Shown: positions 8,425 through 16,851 of the stretch, piece after piece
How the letters are laid out: the number at the start of each line of letters is the position of its first letter
Numbering within the stretch: the stretch's first letter is position 1
Assembly: GCA_037189985.1 (NCBI GenBank)
Contig: JBBCJX010000020.1
Location: 248,001-312,000 of the forward strand
DNA from: UBA2031 sp037189985
Lineage (GTDB): Bacteria > Pseudomonadota > Gammaproteobacteria > Pseudomonadales > Moraxellaceae
Length of the DNA stretch: 64,000 nt
Direction: 5' to 3'
Notes under the pieces: model-generated
Told to the model about the DNA's origin: nothing
Database searches by the model: none
The model's input: the letters and a program-made list of their open reading frames with translations, nothing else
Made by a program: the position numbers and the translations under genes

Positions 8425-9453
8425 ATGACTGCCATGATTCCCGACTCAGCCACGCCGGTTGAAATGCCGGCCGCCACGCGTCGCAAGGTCACAGACATTT
8501 TCACGCGAGAAGAAATCAGGATGCTCACCGAGCGCTCCGATCTCATGGGTTTTGCTGCCGTGGGATTTACCTGGGGTGTGATCATTCTCACCTTCGCCCT
8601 GCTGGCCTGGGTATCAGCCCAGTCGCTAATGGTTGCGATCCCGGTATTCGTGCTGGGCTTTGTCGTCATGGCCGGCCGGCATCTGGGCCTTGCCATCCTG
8701 CATCACGAGGCTGCCCACAAAACGCTGTTCAGGACTCCCTGGCTGAACGACGTGCTGGCCGACTGGCTGTGTGCACGGCCGATCTGGAACGATGTGCGAA
8801 AATATCGCGCCCACCATTTTATGCACCACACGAAAACAGGCCAGGCCGGTGACACGGACCTGTCACTGGTGGCGCCGTTCCCGACCACGCGTGCTTCGCT
8901 CTTGCGCAAGTTTGCACGCGACCTTTCCGGCCTGACCGGCATCAAGTACTTCATCGGCCGTGTCCTGATGGATGCTGGCATCCTCAAGTGGACGGTGGCA
9001 AACGATGTGGTGCGCCTGCCGCAAGAAGGCCGCCATTGGTGGGACTATCCGCTAGACTTCCTGAAAAACAGTACCGGCATGCTGATCACCAACACCGCCC
9101 TGTTCGCCGCACTATGGGCCAGCGGATATCCTTGGCTCTATGCCGTTTGGGTGCTGTCCTATGTCACGCCTTTCCCGTTTTTCCTGCGCATACGCTCCAT
9201 GGCAGAACATGCCTGCACGGAAAAGACCACGGATATGTTCCTGAACACCCGCACTACACGGGCAGGTTTTCTGGCGCGTGCCACGGTGGCGCCCATCAAT
9301 GTGAATTACCATATCGAGCATCATGTCATGGCATCCGTGCCGTATTTCCGGCTGCCTCTCATGCATCGCATGCTGCGCGAGCGTGCTGCCGTACCTGAAC
9401 CTCCCGGCTATCTGGAGGTATTGCGTCTGGTGTCATCCAAGCCTGCGGGCTGA
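8425..9453 (+). CDS. Membrane fatty acid desaturase family protein
   Basis: A 342-residue integral membrane di-iron enzyme. Three histidine clusters are visible: HHEAAH, HHFMHH and NYHIEHH, matching the HxxxxH / HxxHH / HxxHH pattern of membrane desaturases and hydroxylases. Several hydrophobic segments lie between them. The ATG at 8425, after a GGAGA sequence and the PaaX-like stop, is preferred; the open frame reaches back into that gene. It probably introduces a double bond into a lipid acyl chain using O2 and an electron donor; regiospecificity unknown. The next gene starts 15 bases downstream. Confidence 0.9.
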   Translation: MTAMIPDSATPVEMPAATRRKVTDIFTREEIRMLTERSDLMGFAAVGFTWGVIILTFALLAWVSAQSLMVAIPVFVLGFVVMAGRHLGLAILHHEAAHKTLFRTPWLNDVLADWLCARPIWNDVRKYRAHHFMHHTKTGQAGDTDLSLVAPFPTTRASLLRKFARDLSGLTGIKYFIGRVLMDAGILKWTVANDVVRLPQEGRHWWDYPLDFLKNSTGMLITNTALFAALWASGYPWLYAVWVLSYVTPFPFFLRIRSMAEHACTEKTTDMFLNTRTTRAGFLARATVAPINVNYHIEHHVMASVPYFRLPLMHRMLRERAAVPEPPGYLEVLRLVSSKPAG

Positions 9454-9468
9454 ACTTCTGGAGTTTTC

Positions 9469-10242
9469 ATGTCTCTTTCTGAAATTGTGGCAAGCACCGA
9501 GGCTGGCATCCTCACCCTGAGGATCAATCGTCCGGACAAGAAAAATGCGCTGACCAATGCCATGTATACCGGGCTGGCCGAGGCGTTGGCCGAGGCCGGG
9601 AAAAACCCAGGAATCCGTGTCGTGCTGTTTGCCGGTTGCCCGGAGATTTTCTGCAGCGGCAATGACCTGCAGGATTTCCTTTCGGCGGAAGGCAGCCTCA
9701 ATGATTTGCCGGTAGGGCGCTTCATCCGCGAGCTGGGTGGTTTCGGCAAACCGGTGGTTGCCGCCGTGAACGGCGCTGCCATCGGTATCGGCACGACACT
9801 GCTGCTGCATTGCGATCTGGTTTATGCCGGTGAGGGTGCACGTTTCCAGCTGCCCTTTACCAATCTCGGGCTTTGCCCGGAGTTTGCCTCCAGCTATGTG
9901 CTGCCCCGCCTGTTGGGGCATGTGCGCGCAGCGGAACTACTCATGCTGGGTGAGGTACTGACGGCTGACAAAGCGCTGGCATTTGGATTGATCAACGAGG
10001 TCTTGCCACCTGCCGAGGTGGAGGCCCGTGCACTGGCTCAGGCACAGCGCCTGGCCCGTCAGGCGCCAGAGGCCTTGCGTATCACCAAGCGGCTCATGCG
10101 GCAGAGCTATGGCGACGGCGTGACGCAGGCCATTGCCGTGGAGATGGATCATTTCAGTGCCCTGTTGAAAGGCCCTGAAATGAAAGAGGCCGTGCAGGCA
10201 TTCCTGCAAAAGCGCGCGCCGGATTTTTCGCGCTTCAGTTAA
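9469..10242 (+). CDS. Enoyl-CoA isomerase-like crotonase (ECI2-type)
   Basis: A 257-residue crotonase-fold protein. It has the INRPDKKNALTNAMY motif and the oxyanion-hole segment IFCSGNDLQDFL. Both hydratase glutamates are absent, but the FTNLGLCPEFASSYVLPR stretch contains the CPE Glu that resembles the catalytic residue of delta3,delta2-enoyl-CoA isomerases (ECI2/PECI). It likely shifts double bonds during unsaturated fatty acid beta-oxidation, which would match the desaturase just upstream. Probable operon of PaaX-like, desaturase and isomerase genes. Confidence 0.88.
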   Translation: MSLSEIVASTEAGILTLRINRPDKKNALTNAMYTGLAEALAEAGKNPGIRVVLFAGCPEIFCSGNDLQDFLSAEGSLNDLPVGRFIRELGGFGKPVVAAVNGAAIGIGTTLLLHCDLVYAGEGARFQLPFTNLGLCPEFASSYVLPRLLGHVRAAELLMLGEVLTADKALAFGLINEVLPPAEVEARALAQAQRLARQAPEALRITKRLMRQSYGDGVTQAIAVEMDHFSALLKGPEMKEAVQAFLQKRAPDFSRFS

Positions 10243-10365
10243 CGGTTTCTGATCTCCGGTAAGAATGTAAGTGAAGTGCCGGGGGCTTTCTTTATCGCCG
10301 CCCGGCGAAAACCCGGACGAAGAAAAAACTCCAGAAATGAATGACGCTGAATTCGGAGGGTTGCA

Positions 10366-12039
10366 ATGAGCGCAAGCAATGACACCCGGCATTCGCCTTT
10401 CCTAGCGAACACCCATGAAGTGGAAAATGTCTCCACCGAATTGCAGGACTACAACCTCTATGCGCAGGACATCGCCTTGCAGCAAGGTGTGCAGCGGGAG
10501 GGCGGAGGCTGGGCGGTCAACGAGCTGCAGGACTTCGGGCGCTTGCTTGGCTCGGCGGAGTATCTGGAGCTCGGCCAGCTTGCCAACCGCTATCCGCCGG
10601 AGTTCGACACGCACGACCGCTTCGGCAACCGTGTTGATCTGGTGAAGTACCATCCGGCCTATCACCGGCTCATGCAGACTTCCATCGAGCATGGCCTGCA
10701 TGCCTCTCCCTGGAGTGATCCCCGCTCCGGTGCACATGTGGCACGTGCGGCAAAGTCCTATCTGCATACCCAGGTCGAAGCGGGGAATGGCTGCCCTGTC
10801 ACCATGACGTTTGCTTCCGTGCCTTCCCTGCGTGTCACGCCTGCACTCGCGGAAATATGGGAGCCCAGGATCACGTCACGTGTTTATGATCCGCGCAATG
10901 TGCCGCCTGAACAGAAGGCAGGCCTTACCGTCGGCATGGGCATGACGGAAAAGCAGGGTGGCTCCGATGTGCGAGCCAATTCCACGCGCGCGTTTCCGCT
11001 GGGCAGTGGCGGCCCGGCACAGCCTTACGAGCTGGTGGGCCACAAATTCTTTTTGTCGGCTCCCATGTGTGACCTGTTTCTGGTGCTGGCACAGGCGCCG
11101 GCGGGGCTTTCCTGTTTCCTCGTGCCGCGCTGGCGGCCGGATGGTACGAAAAATCCCTTGCAGGTGCTTCGCCTCAAGAAAAAGATGGGCAATGTCTCCA
11201 ATGCCTCCAGCGAAATCGAGCTGCGCGGTGCACTGGGCTGGCTGGTGGGCGAAGAAGGTCGAGGCGTGCGCACCATCATCGAAATGGTCAGCATGACGCG
11301 CTTCGACTGCATGATCGGCTCCAGCGCTGGCATGCGCATGGCAGTCTCACAGGTCATGCATCACTGCCATCACCGTTCCGCTTTCGGGAAGAAGCTGATT
11401 GACCAGCCACTGATGCGCAATGTGCTGGCCGACCTTGCCCTTGAAAGCGAAGCCGCCATGACACTGACCCTGCGCATGGCGCGGGCTATGGACAACCGTG
11501 CGGACGAGCACGAGGACCTGATGGTGCGTCTGGCCACGGCCGTGGGCAAATACTGGATATGCAAGCGCACGCCCAACCATGCCTACGAGGCCATGGAGTG
11601 CATCGGTGGCAGCGGTGTGATGGAAGACAGCATGATGCCGCGCCTCTATCGCGAAGGTCCCATCAATGCGATCTGGGAAGGCAGCGGCAATGTGCAGTGC
11701 CTGGATGTGCTGCGTGCCATGCAGAAAACGCCGGCCGTGGTGGAGGCATTCGTTGCGGAGTTGAAAGAAGCGAAAGGCGGGCATGCGGCATTGGATGCCC
11801 ACATGGCTGCCTTGTTCAGGGATTTTGCTGACAGCAGCAATTTCGAGGTGCGTGCGCGCGATGTCGTGGACCGCATGGCCTTGGCTTTGCAGGCAGCCCT
11901 GCTGGTCCAGCATGCGCCTTCAGCCGTGAGTGATGCTTTTTGCCGTAGCCGTCTGCAGGTGCAGGGCAGTCATAATTATGGTTGCTTGCCCGCCGATACA
12001 GATTTTACGGCCATTCTGTCGCGTGCCTGGCCAGCCTGA
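10366..12039 (+). CDS. AidB-like acyl-CoA dehydrogenase
   Basis: A 557-residue long-form acyl-CoA dehydrogenase. GMTEKQGGSDVRANST, YNLYAQDIALQQGV near the N-terminus and the long C-terminal extension resemble AidB, the isovaleryl-CoA dehydrogenase-related protein of the alkylation response in E. coli. A GGAGGG sequence precedes the ATG at 10366. The HFYRI-type globin gene hmp lies downstream on the other strand. Whether it protects DNA or acts as a dehydrogenase cannot be decided; many soil and marine bacteria carry such proteins in fatty-acid contexts. Confidence 0.85.
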   Translation: MSASNDTRHSPFLANTHEVENVSTELQDYNLYAQDIALQQGVQREGGGWAVNELQDFGRLLGSAEYLELGQLANRYPPEFDTHDRFGNRVDLVKYHPAYHRLMQTSIEHGLHASPWSDPRSGAHVARAAKSYLHTQVEAGNGCPVTMTFASVPSLRVTPALAEIWEPRITSRVYDPRNVPPEQKAGLTVGMGMTEKQGGSDVRANSTRAFPLGSGGPAQPYELVGHKFFLSAPMCDLFLVLAQAPAGLSCFLVPRWRPDGTKNPLQVLRLKKKMGNVSNASSEIELRGALGWLVGEEGRGVRTIIEMVSMTRFDCMIGSSAGMRMAVSQVMHHCHHRSAFGKKLIDQPLMRNVLADLALESEAAMTLTLRMARAMDNRADEHEDLMVRLATAVGKYWICKRTPNHAYEAMECIGGSGVMEDSMMPRLYREGPINAIWEGSGNVQCLDVLRAMQKTPAVVEAFVAELKEAKGGHAALDAHMAALFRDFADSSNFEVRARDVVDRMALALQAALLVQHAPSAVSDAFCRSRLQVQGSHNYGCLPADTDFTAILSRAWPA

Positions 12040-12059
12040 TCCGGGTGTTGCAGCGAGGA

Positions 12060-12089
12060 CGTGGCCTTTGCGGATTCGCAGAGGCCACG
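12060..12089. terminator. Stem-loop between convergent AidB-like and hmp genes
   Basis: Outer arms CGTGGCCT / AGGCCACG with an inner TGCG/CGCA stem form a long hairpin between the two convergent stops. There is no clear T-run on either side, so it is a weak or factor-assisted bidirectional terminator at best. Confidence 0.45.
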
Positions 12090-12102
12090 CTCATTGTGGT
12101 TG

Positions 12103-13284
12103 TCAGTTCTCCAGTGCGCTTGCCGGACCAAAGAATTCATAGCGGCACTGGGCTTCCGGTACGCCGATTTCCCTGAGGTGGCGCTTTACCTGTGCCATGA
12201 AAGGCTTGGGTCCCAGGAAATAGGCGTCCACATCACGTTCTTCAGGCAGCCAGCCTGCCAGTTGTTCGCGGCTGAGAAACCCCGTGGCGTCGGGTTGGTC
12301 GCCGCTACGGGGTTCGCTGTAGGAAACGTAGTGGCGAATCTGTGGGTGTTTGGCGGCCATGTCCCGTATCCATTCACCAAAGGCATGCACGCCACCGTGG
12401 CGGGCACAGTGCACGAAGTAAATGGGGCGGCCGGTGGGCAACGCAGCTTCCATCATGGCAAGGGCGGGCGTGATGCCGATACCGGCCGTGATGAGTGCCA
12501 ACGGCTTTGCGGACGTGTTCAGCACGAACTCGCCCGCCGGTGGAAACAGTTCGAGCCGGTCACCCTCAGCGATCTTGTCGTGCAGATGGCCGGATACCTT
12601 GCCACCGGGTTCACGTTTGACGCTGATGCGGTATTCCCGCCCGTTGGGTGCGGCTGACAAGGAATAGTTGCGCCGTACTTCTTCGCCATCAATCACCAGA
12701 CGCAGGCCAATGTACTGGCCGGGTGTGAAGTCCGGTACCGTGCCGCCGTCCTCGGGCTGGAGGACGAAAGAGGTGATTTCCTCGCTTTCGCGAATCTTGC
12801 GCACGACGCGGAATCCGCGTGCGCCACGCCAGCCTCCGGGCTTGTGCTCGTTGCCCGCATAGGCCTGTTCTTCGGCTCCTATCAGCAGGTCGGCCAGTTG
12901 CCCGTAGGCCGCCGCCCAGGCAGCAATCACTTCGTCCGTTGCGGTTTCGGCGCCCAGGACCTCACGGATGGCCCGTAGCAGGCAACTGCCCACAATGGGG
13001 TAATGTTCCGGCAGTACCTGCAGGGAAACATGTTTATTCACGACCTGTGCTACCAGAGGCCCCAGCACTTCAAGCCTGTCGATGAAGCGCGCATACATGA
13101 GTACGCCGTTAGCCAGTGCTCGAGGCTGTTCGCCACTTGCCTGATGAGCCTGGTTGAACAACGGACGGACCTCGGGGTGCTCGCTCAGCATGATGCGGTA
13201 GAAGTGGGTGGTCAGCGCTTCGCCACCGGTTTCCAGCAGCGGGACGGTGGCTTTGATGATGGCAGTCTGTGCAGCGGTCAGCAT
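12103..13284 (-). CDS. hmp: Flavohemoprotein, nitric oxide dioxygenase
   Basis: A 393-residue Hmp. The N-terminal globin domain (about 1-140) includes the proximal-His region VNKHVSLQVLPEHY. The FAD domain carries RRNYSLS, and the NAD domain GIGITPALAMMEAALP. It converts NO and O2 to nitrate using NAD(P)H in the cytoplasm. An AGGAG sequence precedes the start. It is divergent from norR with NorR-type boxes in the gap, so NO induction via NorR is likely. Length matches the family. Confidence 0.97.
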   Translation of the reverse strand: MLTAAQTAIIKATVPLLETGGEALTTHFYRIMLSEHPEVRPLFNQAHQASGEQPRALANGVLMYARFIDRLEVLGPLVAQVVNKHVSLQVLPEHYPIVGSCLLRAIREVLGAETATDEVIAAWAAAYGQLADLLIGAEEQAYAGNEHKPGGWRGARGFRVVRKIRESEEITSFVLQPEDGGTVPDFTPGQYIGLRLVIDGEEVRRNYSLSAAPNGREYRISVKREPGGKVSGHLHDKIAEGDRLELFPPAGEFVLNTSAKPLALITAGIGITPALAMMEAALPTGRPIYFVHCARHGGVHAFGEWIRDMAAKHPQIRHYVSYSEPRSGDQPDATGFLSREQLAGWLPEERDVDAYFLGPKPFMAQVKRHLREIGVPEAQCRYEFFGPASALEN

Positions 13285-13376
13285 GATGAAGTGACTCCTG
13301 GCGATGGAGTCTCCCTCTCTTCATCATCCATGCCACGTCATGAGTTCATGAAAATCATGAGCTTGCCTTGACTGTA

Positions 13377-13433
13377 GTCGTTATGACACTGATAGTTTGC
13401 TGTCAAATAAACAGCTATTGGTGTCGTTATGAC
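13377..13433. promoter_or_regulatory. Candidate NorR boxes in the hmp-norR gap
   Basis: Two identical copies of GTCGTTATGAC lie at 13377-13387 and 13423-13433. They fit the GT-N7-AC core and resemble the GTCA-N3-TGAC consensus that I recall for NorR. A weaker GT-N7-AC match (GTCAAATAAAC, 13402-13412) lies between them, giving three sites as in the E. coli norV enhancer. The right-hand copy overlaps the norR start codon (13429), consistent with autorepression. Confidence 0.65.
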
Positions 13434-14967
13434 AGCAAATCGCTTACTGGCCTCCCTCTTGCCTTTGGTGGATGACCTGAGCCGCAGCCTTCCGGAGACT
13501 GAGCGTTACCGGCGTCTGTTGCTGGCCCTGCGCGGCCTGGTGTCCTGTGATGCCGTAGTTTTGTTGAGGCTTGAGGCGGGGGTACTCATTCCGCTTGCGG
13601 TGGAGGGGCTGGGCCCCGACACCCTGGGGCGCCGTTTCCGGGTGGAGGAGCATCCGCGCTTTCAGGTGCTGCTGGCACAGAAGGAAGCCACCCGCTTTGC
13701 CAGCGATACCACCTTGCCTGACCCCTATGATGGCCTGGTGCAGGGGCAGCTTGAGGTGCACGACTGCATGGGCTGTCCTCTCTACATTGATGACCAGCCT
13801 TGGGGCTTGCTCACGGTGGACGCCTTGCAGCCTGGCGTCTTCGGGCAGGTGGAGCAGGATAATCTGGAGGCATTCGCGCGGCTGGCAGCGGCTACCGTGA
13901 AAGCCGTGCAGCGCATGGACAGCCTGCTCAGGCGAGTGGAAGACGAGCACCGGCTTGCCGAAGGCTATCGCCAGGCACTTGCCGATGCACCGGAGCTGAT
14001 TGGTCAGAGTCTGGCCCATCGTCGGCTGCTGGATGAGATTGCGACCGTGGCCGCCAGTGACCTGACGGTGCTGGTGACAGGCGAGACTGGTGTCGGAAAG
14101 GAGCTGGTGGCCCAGTCCATCCACGCCGCTTCCGGCCGCGCGCGCCGGGCACTCATCAGCCTCAACTGCGCGGCCTTGCCTGATGCCTTGGTGGAAAGTG
14201 AGTTGTTCGGCCATGTGCGCGGTGCGTTTTCCGGCGCGGTAAGTGAGCGCCGTGGAAAGTTCGAGCTGGCTGACGGTGGCACGCTGTTTCTGGACGAAGT
14301 TGGTGAGTTGGCCTTGCCGGTACAGGCCAAGCTCCTGCGCGTATTGCAAAGCGGGCAACTGCAACGCCTGGGTTCAGACCGTGAGCATCGTGTGGATGTC
14401 CGCATCCTGGCCGCCACCAACCGCGATCTGGCGGAAGAGGTGAGAGCCGGGCGTTTCCGTGCCGATCTTTATCATCGTCTCAGTGTTTACCCGTTGCTCG
14501 TGCCGCCTCTGCGTGAGCGTGAGCGCGATGTGCTGTTGCTGGCAGGCTTTTTCCTGGAGCAGAACCGGCTGCGTCTGCGTGTGCGCAACCTGAGCCTGAG
14601 TGCAGGAGCGCAGGCCGCGCTGTTAGCCCACGACTGGCCCGGCAATGTGCGCGAACTGGAACACCTTGTGGGCCGGGCAGCCCTCAAGGCACTGGCGAGG
14701 CATAAAGAAAAGCCCCGCATCCTCAGCATTGAAACCGTCGACATGGATTTGCCGAATGCACGACGGGAAATGGCAGTGATGCCGATGGCGGAACTGGTAA
14801 CAAACCGAGTGGATTTGCGCGAGGCCGTGGATGCCTACCAGCGCCACCTGATCACAGCGGCACTGGCGCGGCAGCAGGGAAGCTGGGCTGCCGCTGCCAG
14901 GGAGCTGGGGCTGGATCGCGGCAACCTTCATCGCTTGGCACTGCGCTTGGGGCTGAAGGCAGGCTGA
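13429..14967 (+). CDS. norR: NO-responsive sigma-54 activator NorR
   Basis: A 512-residue bacterial enhancer-binding protein. The N-terminal GAF domain (about 1-170) has the DPYDG and HDCMG segments that match the NO-sensing iron site of E. coli NorR. The AAA+ domain has Walker A GETGVGKE at about 218, the sigma-54 contact loop at 265 reading GAFSGA instead of the usual GAFTGA, and Walker B GTLFLDEV. A Fis-type helix-turn-helix (WAAAARELGLDRGNLHRLALRLGL) ends the protein. The divergent hmp is the probable target. Confidence 0.95.
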   Translation: MTANRLLASLLPLVDDLSRSLPETERYRRLLLALRGLVSCDAVVLLRLEAGVLIPLAVEGLGPDTLGRRFRVEEHPRFQVLLAQKEATRFASDTTLPDPYDGLVQGQLEVHDCMGCPLYIDDQPWGLLTVDALQPGVFGQVEQDNLEAFARLAAATVKAVQRMDSLLRRVEDEHRLAEGYRQALADAPELIGQSLAHRRLLDEIATVAASDLTVLVTGETGVGKELVAQSIHAASGRARRALISLNCAALPDALVESELFGHVRGAFSGAVSERRGKFELADGGTLFLDEVGELALPVQAKLLRVLQSGQLQRLGSDREHRVDVRILAATNRDLAEEVRAGRFRADLYHRLSVYPLLVPPLRERERDVLLLAGFFLEQNRLRLRVRNLSLSAGAQAALLAHDWPGNVRELEHLVGRAALKALARHKEKPRILSIETVDMDLPNARREMAVMPMAELVTNRVDLREAVDAYQRHLITAALARQQGSWAAAARELGLDRGNLHRLALRLGLKAG

Positions 14968-14985
14968 TTCCGATATTTTTCATAT

Positions 14986-15006
14986 CCGTGGTTTATGCAT
15001 CCACGG
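14986..15006. terminator. Short hairpin at the norR/nhaA convergence
   Basis: CCGTGG (14986-14991) and CCACGG (15001-15006) pair around a 9-base loop between the convergent genes and run into the end of nhaA. On the plus strand a TCTTCTTCT stretch follows. A weak terminator candidate. Confidence 0.35.
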
Positions 15007-16204
15007 TCTTCTTCTGTCGCCCAGCGTGGCGCAGCACCAGATAGCCCACCACGGCGGACAGCAGTGATCCCATGAGTATTCCCAGCCGGTCGGTCAGGCC
15101 CACGCTGGCGCCGGAGTGTGAAAATGCCAGCGAGCTGATGAAAAGGCTCATGGTGAAACCGATGCCGCAAAGTATCGAGGCGCCATAAAGCTGTAGCCAG
15201 CTGCATTGTGCCGGCAGCTTTGCCAGTTGCAGGCGGATGAGCAGCCATGCCACGCCGAAAATGCCAGCCTGTTTGCCAATGAAAAGCCCCATGCCTATGC
15301 CCAGTGGAACGGGCCCGAATATCTGGCTGAAGGAAAGCCCGGCAAGGCCGACGCCCGCGTTGGTAAATGCAAAAGCGGGCAGGACAAGCAGCACTATCCA
15401 GGGGTGCAAGGCCTCAAGCACGCCTTCCGAGGGAGAGTGAGCTTCACCGTCTTTCGGACCGGCCGGCAGTGCCAGCGCAATCACTATGCCGGCCAGTGTG
15501 GCATGTACACCTGACTTGAGTACGCTGACCCAGAGAAGAACGCCGACCACCATGTATAGGGAAGTGCGTCTGACGCCTGTGCGATTCATGGCCAGCAGCA
15601 TCGCGCAGAAAGCTCCCGCCAGCAGAAGCGAACGCAAGGACAGATTGTCGGTGTAGAAGAGTGCAATGATGACGACGGCACCCAGGTCATCCAGTACGGC
15701 AAGCGTCAGCACGAATATGCGGAGTGCAGGCGGAATGCGGTCTCCCAGCAAAGCCAGCACACCCACGGCAAAGGCAATGTCGGTTGCCGTGGGGATGGCC
15801 CAGCCATGACGGGCAGTCGCATCGGCGTGATTGAACGCCAAATAGACAAGCGCCGGCACCATGATTCCGCCCAGTGCCGCTGCAGCTGGCAGCATCAGTT
15901 GCGAGCGATTGCGCAGGTGTCCGTACAGGAACTCTTTCTTGATCTCGATGCCGACGGTGAGAAAGAAAAGAGCCATGAGGCCGTCGTTGATCCACAGCAG
16001 CAGGGGTTTGTTGATATCGATGGTGTTGATGCGGACCTGCAGGGGCAGGGACAGCAGCCACTGATAGAACTCCACCAGCAATGACAGGTTGGCGAACAGT
16101 AGTGCCAGCACTGCCGCGGCAATGAGCAGTACGCCACTGCCGACCTCGCTCAGCAGGAAATCAGTGAGCCCTGCATGCCATGCTTGTTTTTCCTGATGAG
16201 GCAT
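14993..16204 (-). CDS. nhaA: Na+/H+ antiporter NhaA
   Basis: A 403-residue inner-membrane protein. The segments LWINDGLMALFFLTVGIEIKKE, HGWAIPTATDIAFAVGVLALLG (with the functional ATDIAFA aspartate region) and LAVLDDLGAVVIIALFYT (the DD pair that carries the sodium/proton exchange site) are hallmark NhaA motifs. It exports Na+ in exchange for protons, supporting pH and salt homeostasis. Monocistronic; divergent from the helix-hairpin-helix gene. Confidence 0.97.
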   Translation of the reverse strand: MPHQEKQAWHAGLTDFLLSEVGSGVLLIAAAVLALLFANLSLLVEFYQWLLSLPLQVRINTIDINKPLLLWINDGLMALFFLTVGIEIKKEFLYGHLRNRSQLMLPAAAALGGIMVPALVYLAFNHADATARHGWAIPTATDIAFAVGVLALLGDRIPPALRIFVLTLAVLDDLGAVVIIALFYTDNLSLRSLLLAGAFCAMLLAMNRTGVRRTSLYMVVGVLLWVSVLKSGVHATLAGIVIALALPAGPKDGEAHSPSEGVLEALHPWIVLLVLPAFAFTNAGVGLAGLSFSQIFGPVPLGIGMGLFIGKQAGIFGVAWLLIRLQLAKLPAQCSWLQLYGASILCGIGFTMSLFISSLAFSHSGASVGLTDRLGILMGSLLSAVVGYLVLRHAGRQKKTVDA

Positions 16205-16379
16205 TGATGCACTCCTTCTGTAGGAAATATGCCTGCGTTTCCCTGGGTTTTTATTGCAATGCCTTTGGCGGGCGTGATTTGCGTAATTTCCGCAATTTAC
16301 AGCAGGGCCGCCATGGCTAGCCTAGATCGGCTGTCATGGTGACGGCATCAAGGATGTGTCAATGATCAAGGAGATCATC

Positions 16380-16730
16380 ATGCGACTGCAAACTTTTGTC
16401 CTTTCCGCTGTTTTTTCTTCAGTGCTGCTGGGCTTGCCGGTGGCGCAAGCCAATGATGCCAAAAAGCCGGCGACCACGGCCTCACAGCCTGCCAAACCGG
16501 CCGTGGCTGCCAAGCCAGCAACACCTGCAGTCACTGGCCGTATCAACGTCAATACGGCAGATGCGGGAGTGCTGACCCATCTCAAGGGAGTGGGGGAGAA
16601 AAAGGCCCAGGCCATCGTTGCCTATCGCAAGCAGCATGGCCCCTTCAATTCACTGGAGCAGTTCGAGGCAGTACCCGGCATCGGGCCGTCCATCATTGCG
16701 CAGAACAAGTCGGTGATTGTGTTCCGTTGA
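16380..16730 (+). CDS. ComEA-like helix-hairpin-helix protein, secreted
   Basis: A 116-residue protein with a Sec signal peptide (MRLQTFVLSAVFSSVLLGLPVAQA), an Ala/Pro/Lys-rich linker, and a C-terminal HhH pair (RINVNTADAGVLTHLKGVGEKKAQAIVAYR ... LEQFEAVPGIGPSIIAQNKS). It resembles ComEA, the periplasmic DNA-binding protein of transformation, and small YbaV-type proteins. AAGGAG seven bases upstream decides the start at 16380 over the in-frame codons at 16356 and 16362. A strong terminator follows. A role in DNA uptake is plausible but no other competence gene is nearby. Confidence 0.88.
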   Translation: MRLQTFVLSAVFSSVLLGLPVAQANDAKKPATTASQPAKPAVAAKPATPAVTGRINVNTADAGVLTHLKGVGEKKAQAIVAYRKQHGPFNSLEQFEAVPGIGPSIIAQNKSVIVFR

Positions 16731-16747
16731 TATAGGCCAAGCTCTGA

Positions 16748-16773
16748 AAGGCCGTGCACTGCACGGCCTTTTT
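16748..16773 (+). terminator. Intrinsic terminator after comEA-like gene
   Basis: AAGGCCGTGC and GCACGGCCTT form a perfect 10-bp stem with an ACT loop followed by TTT, 17 bases after the stop codon. Confidence 0.9.
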
Positions 16774-16851
16774 CATTGGCTTTCCGGGTGACATGGGAGG
16801 GCGATACAGGGGAAGATCACGGCCCTGTTTTCAAGGGACCAGGAGTTCGGC

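Noticed and set aside
13330..13350. Sigma-54 promoter before hmp (TGGCAT-N5-ATGAA on the minus strand)
   Set aside because: The -24 GG is present but the -12 GC doublet is not, so the match is too weak to annotate.
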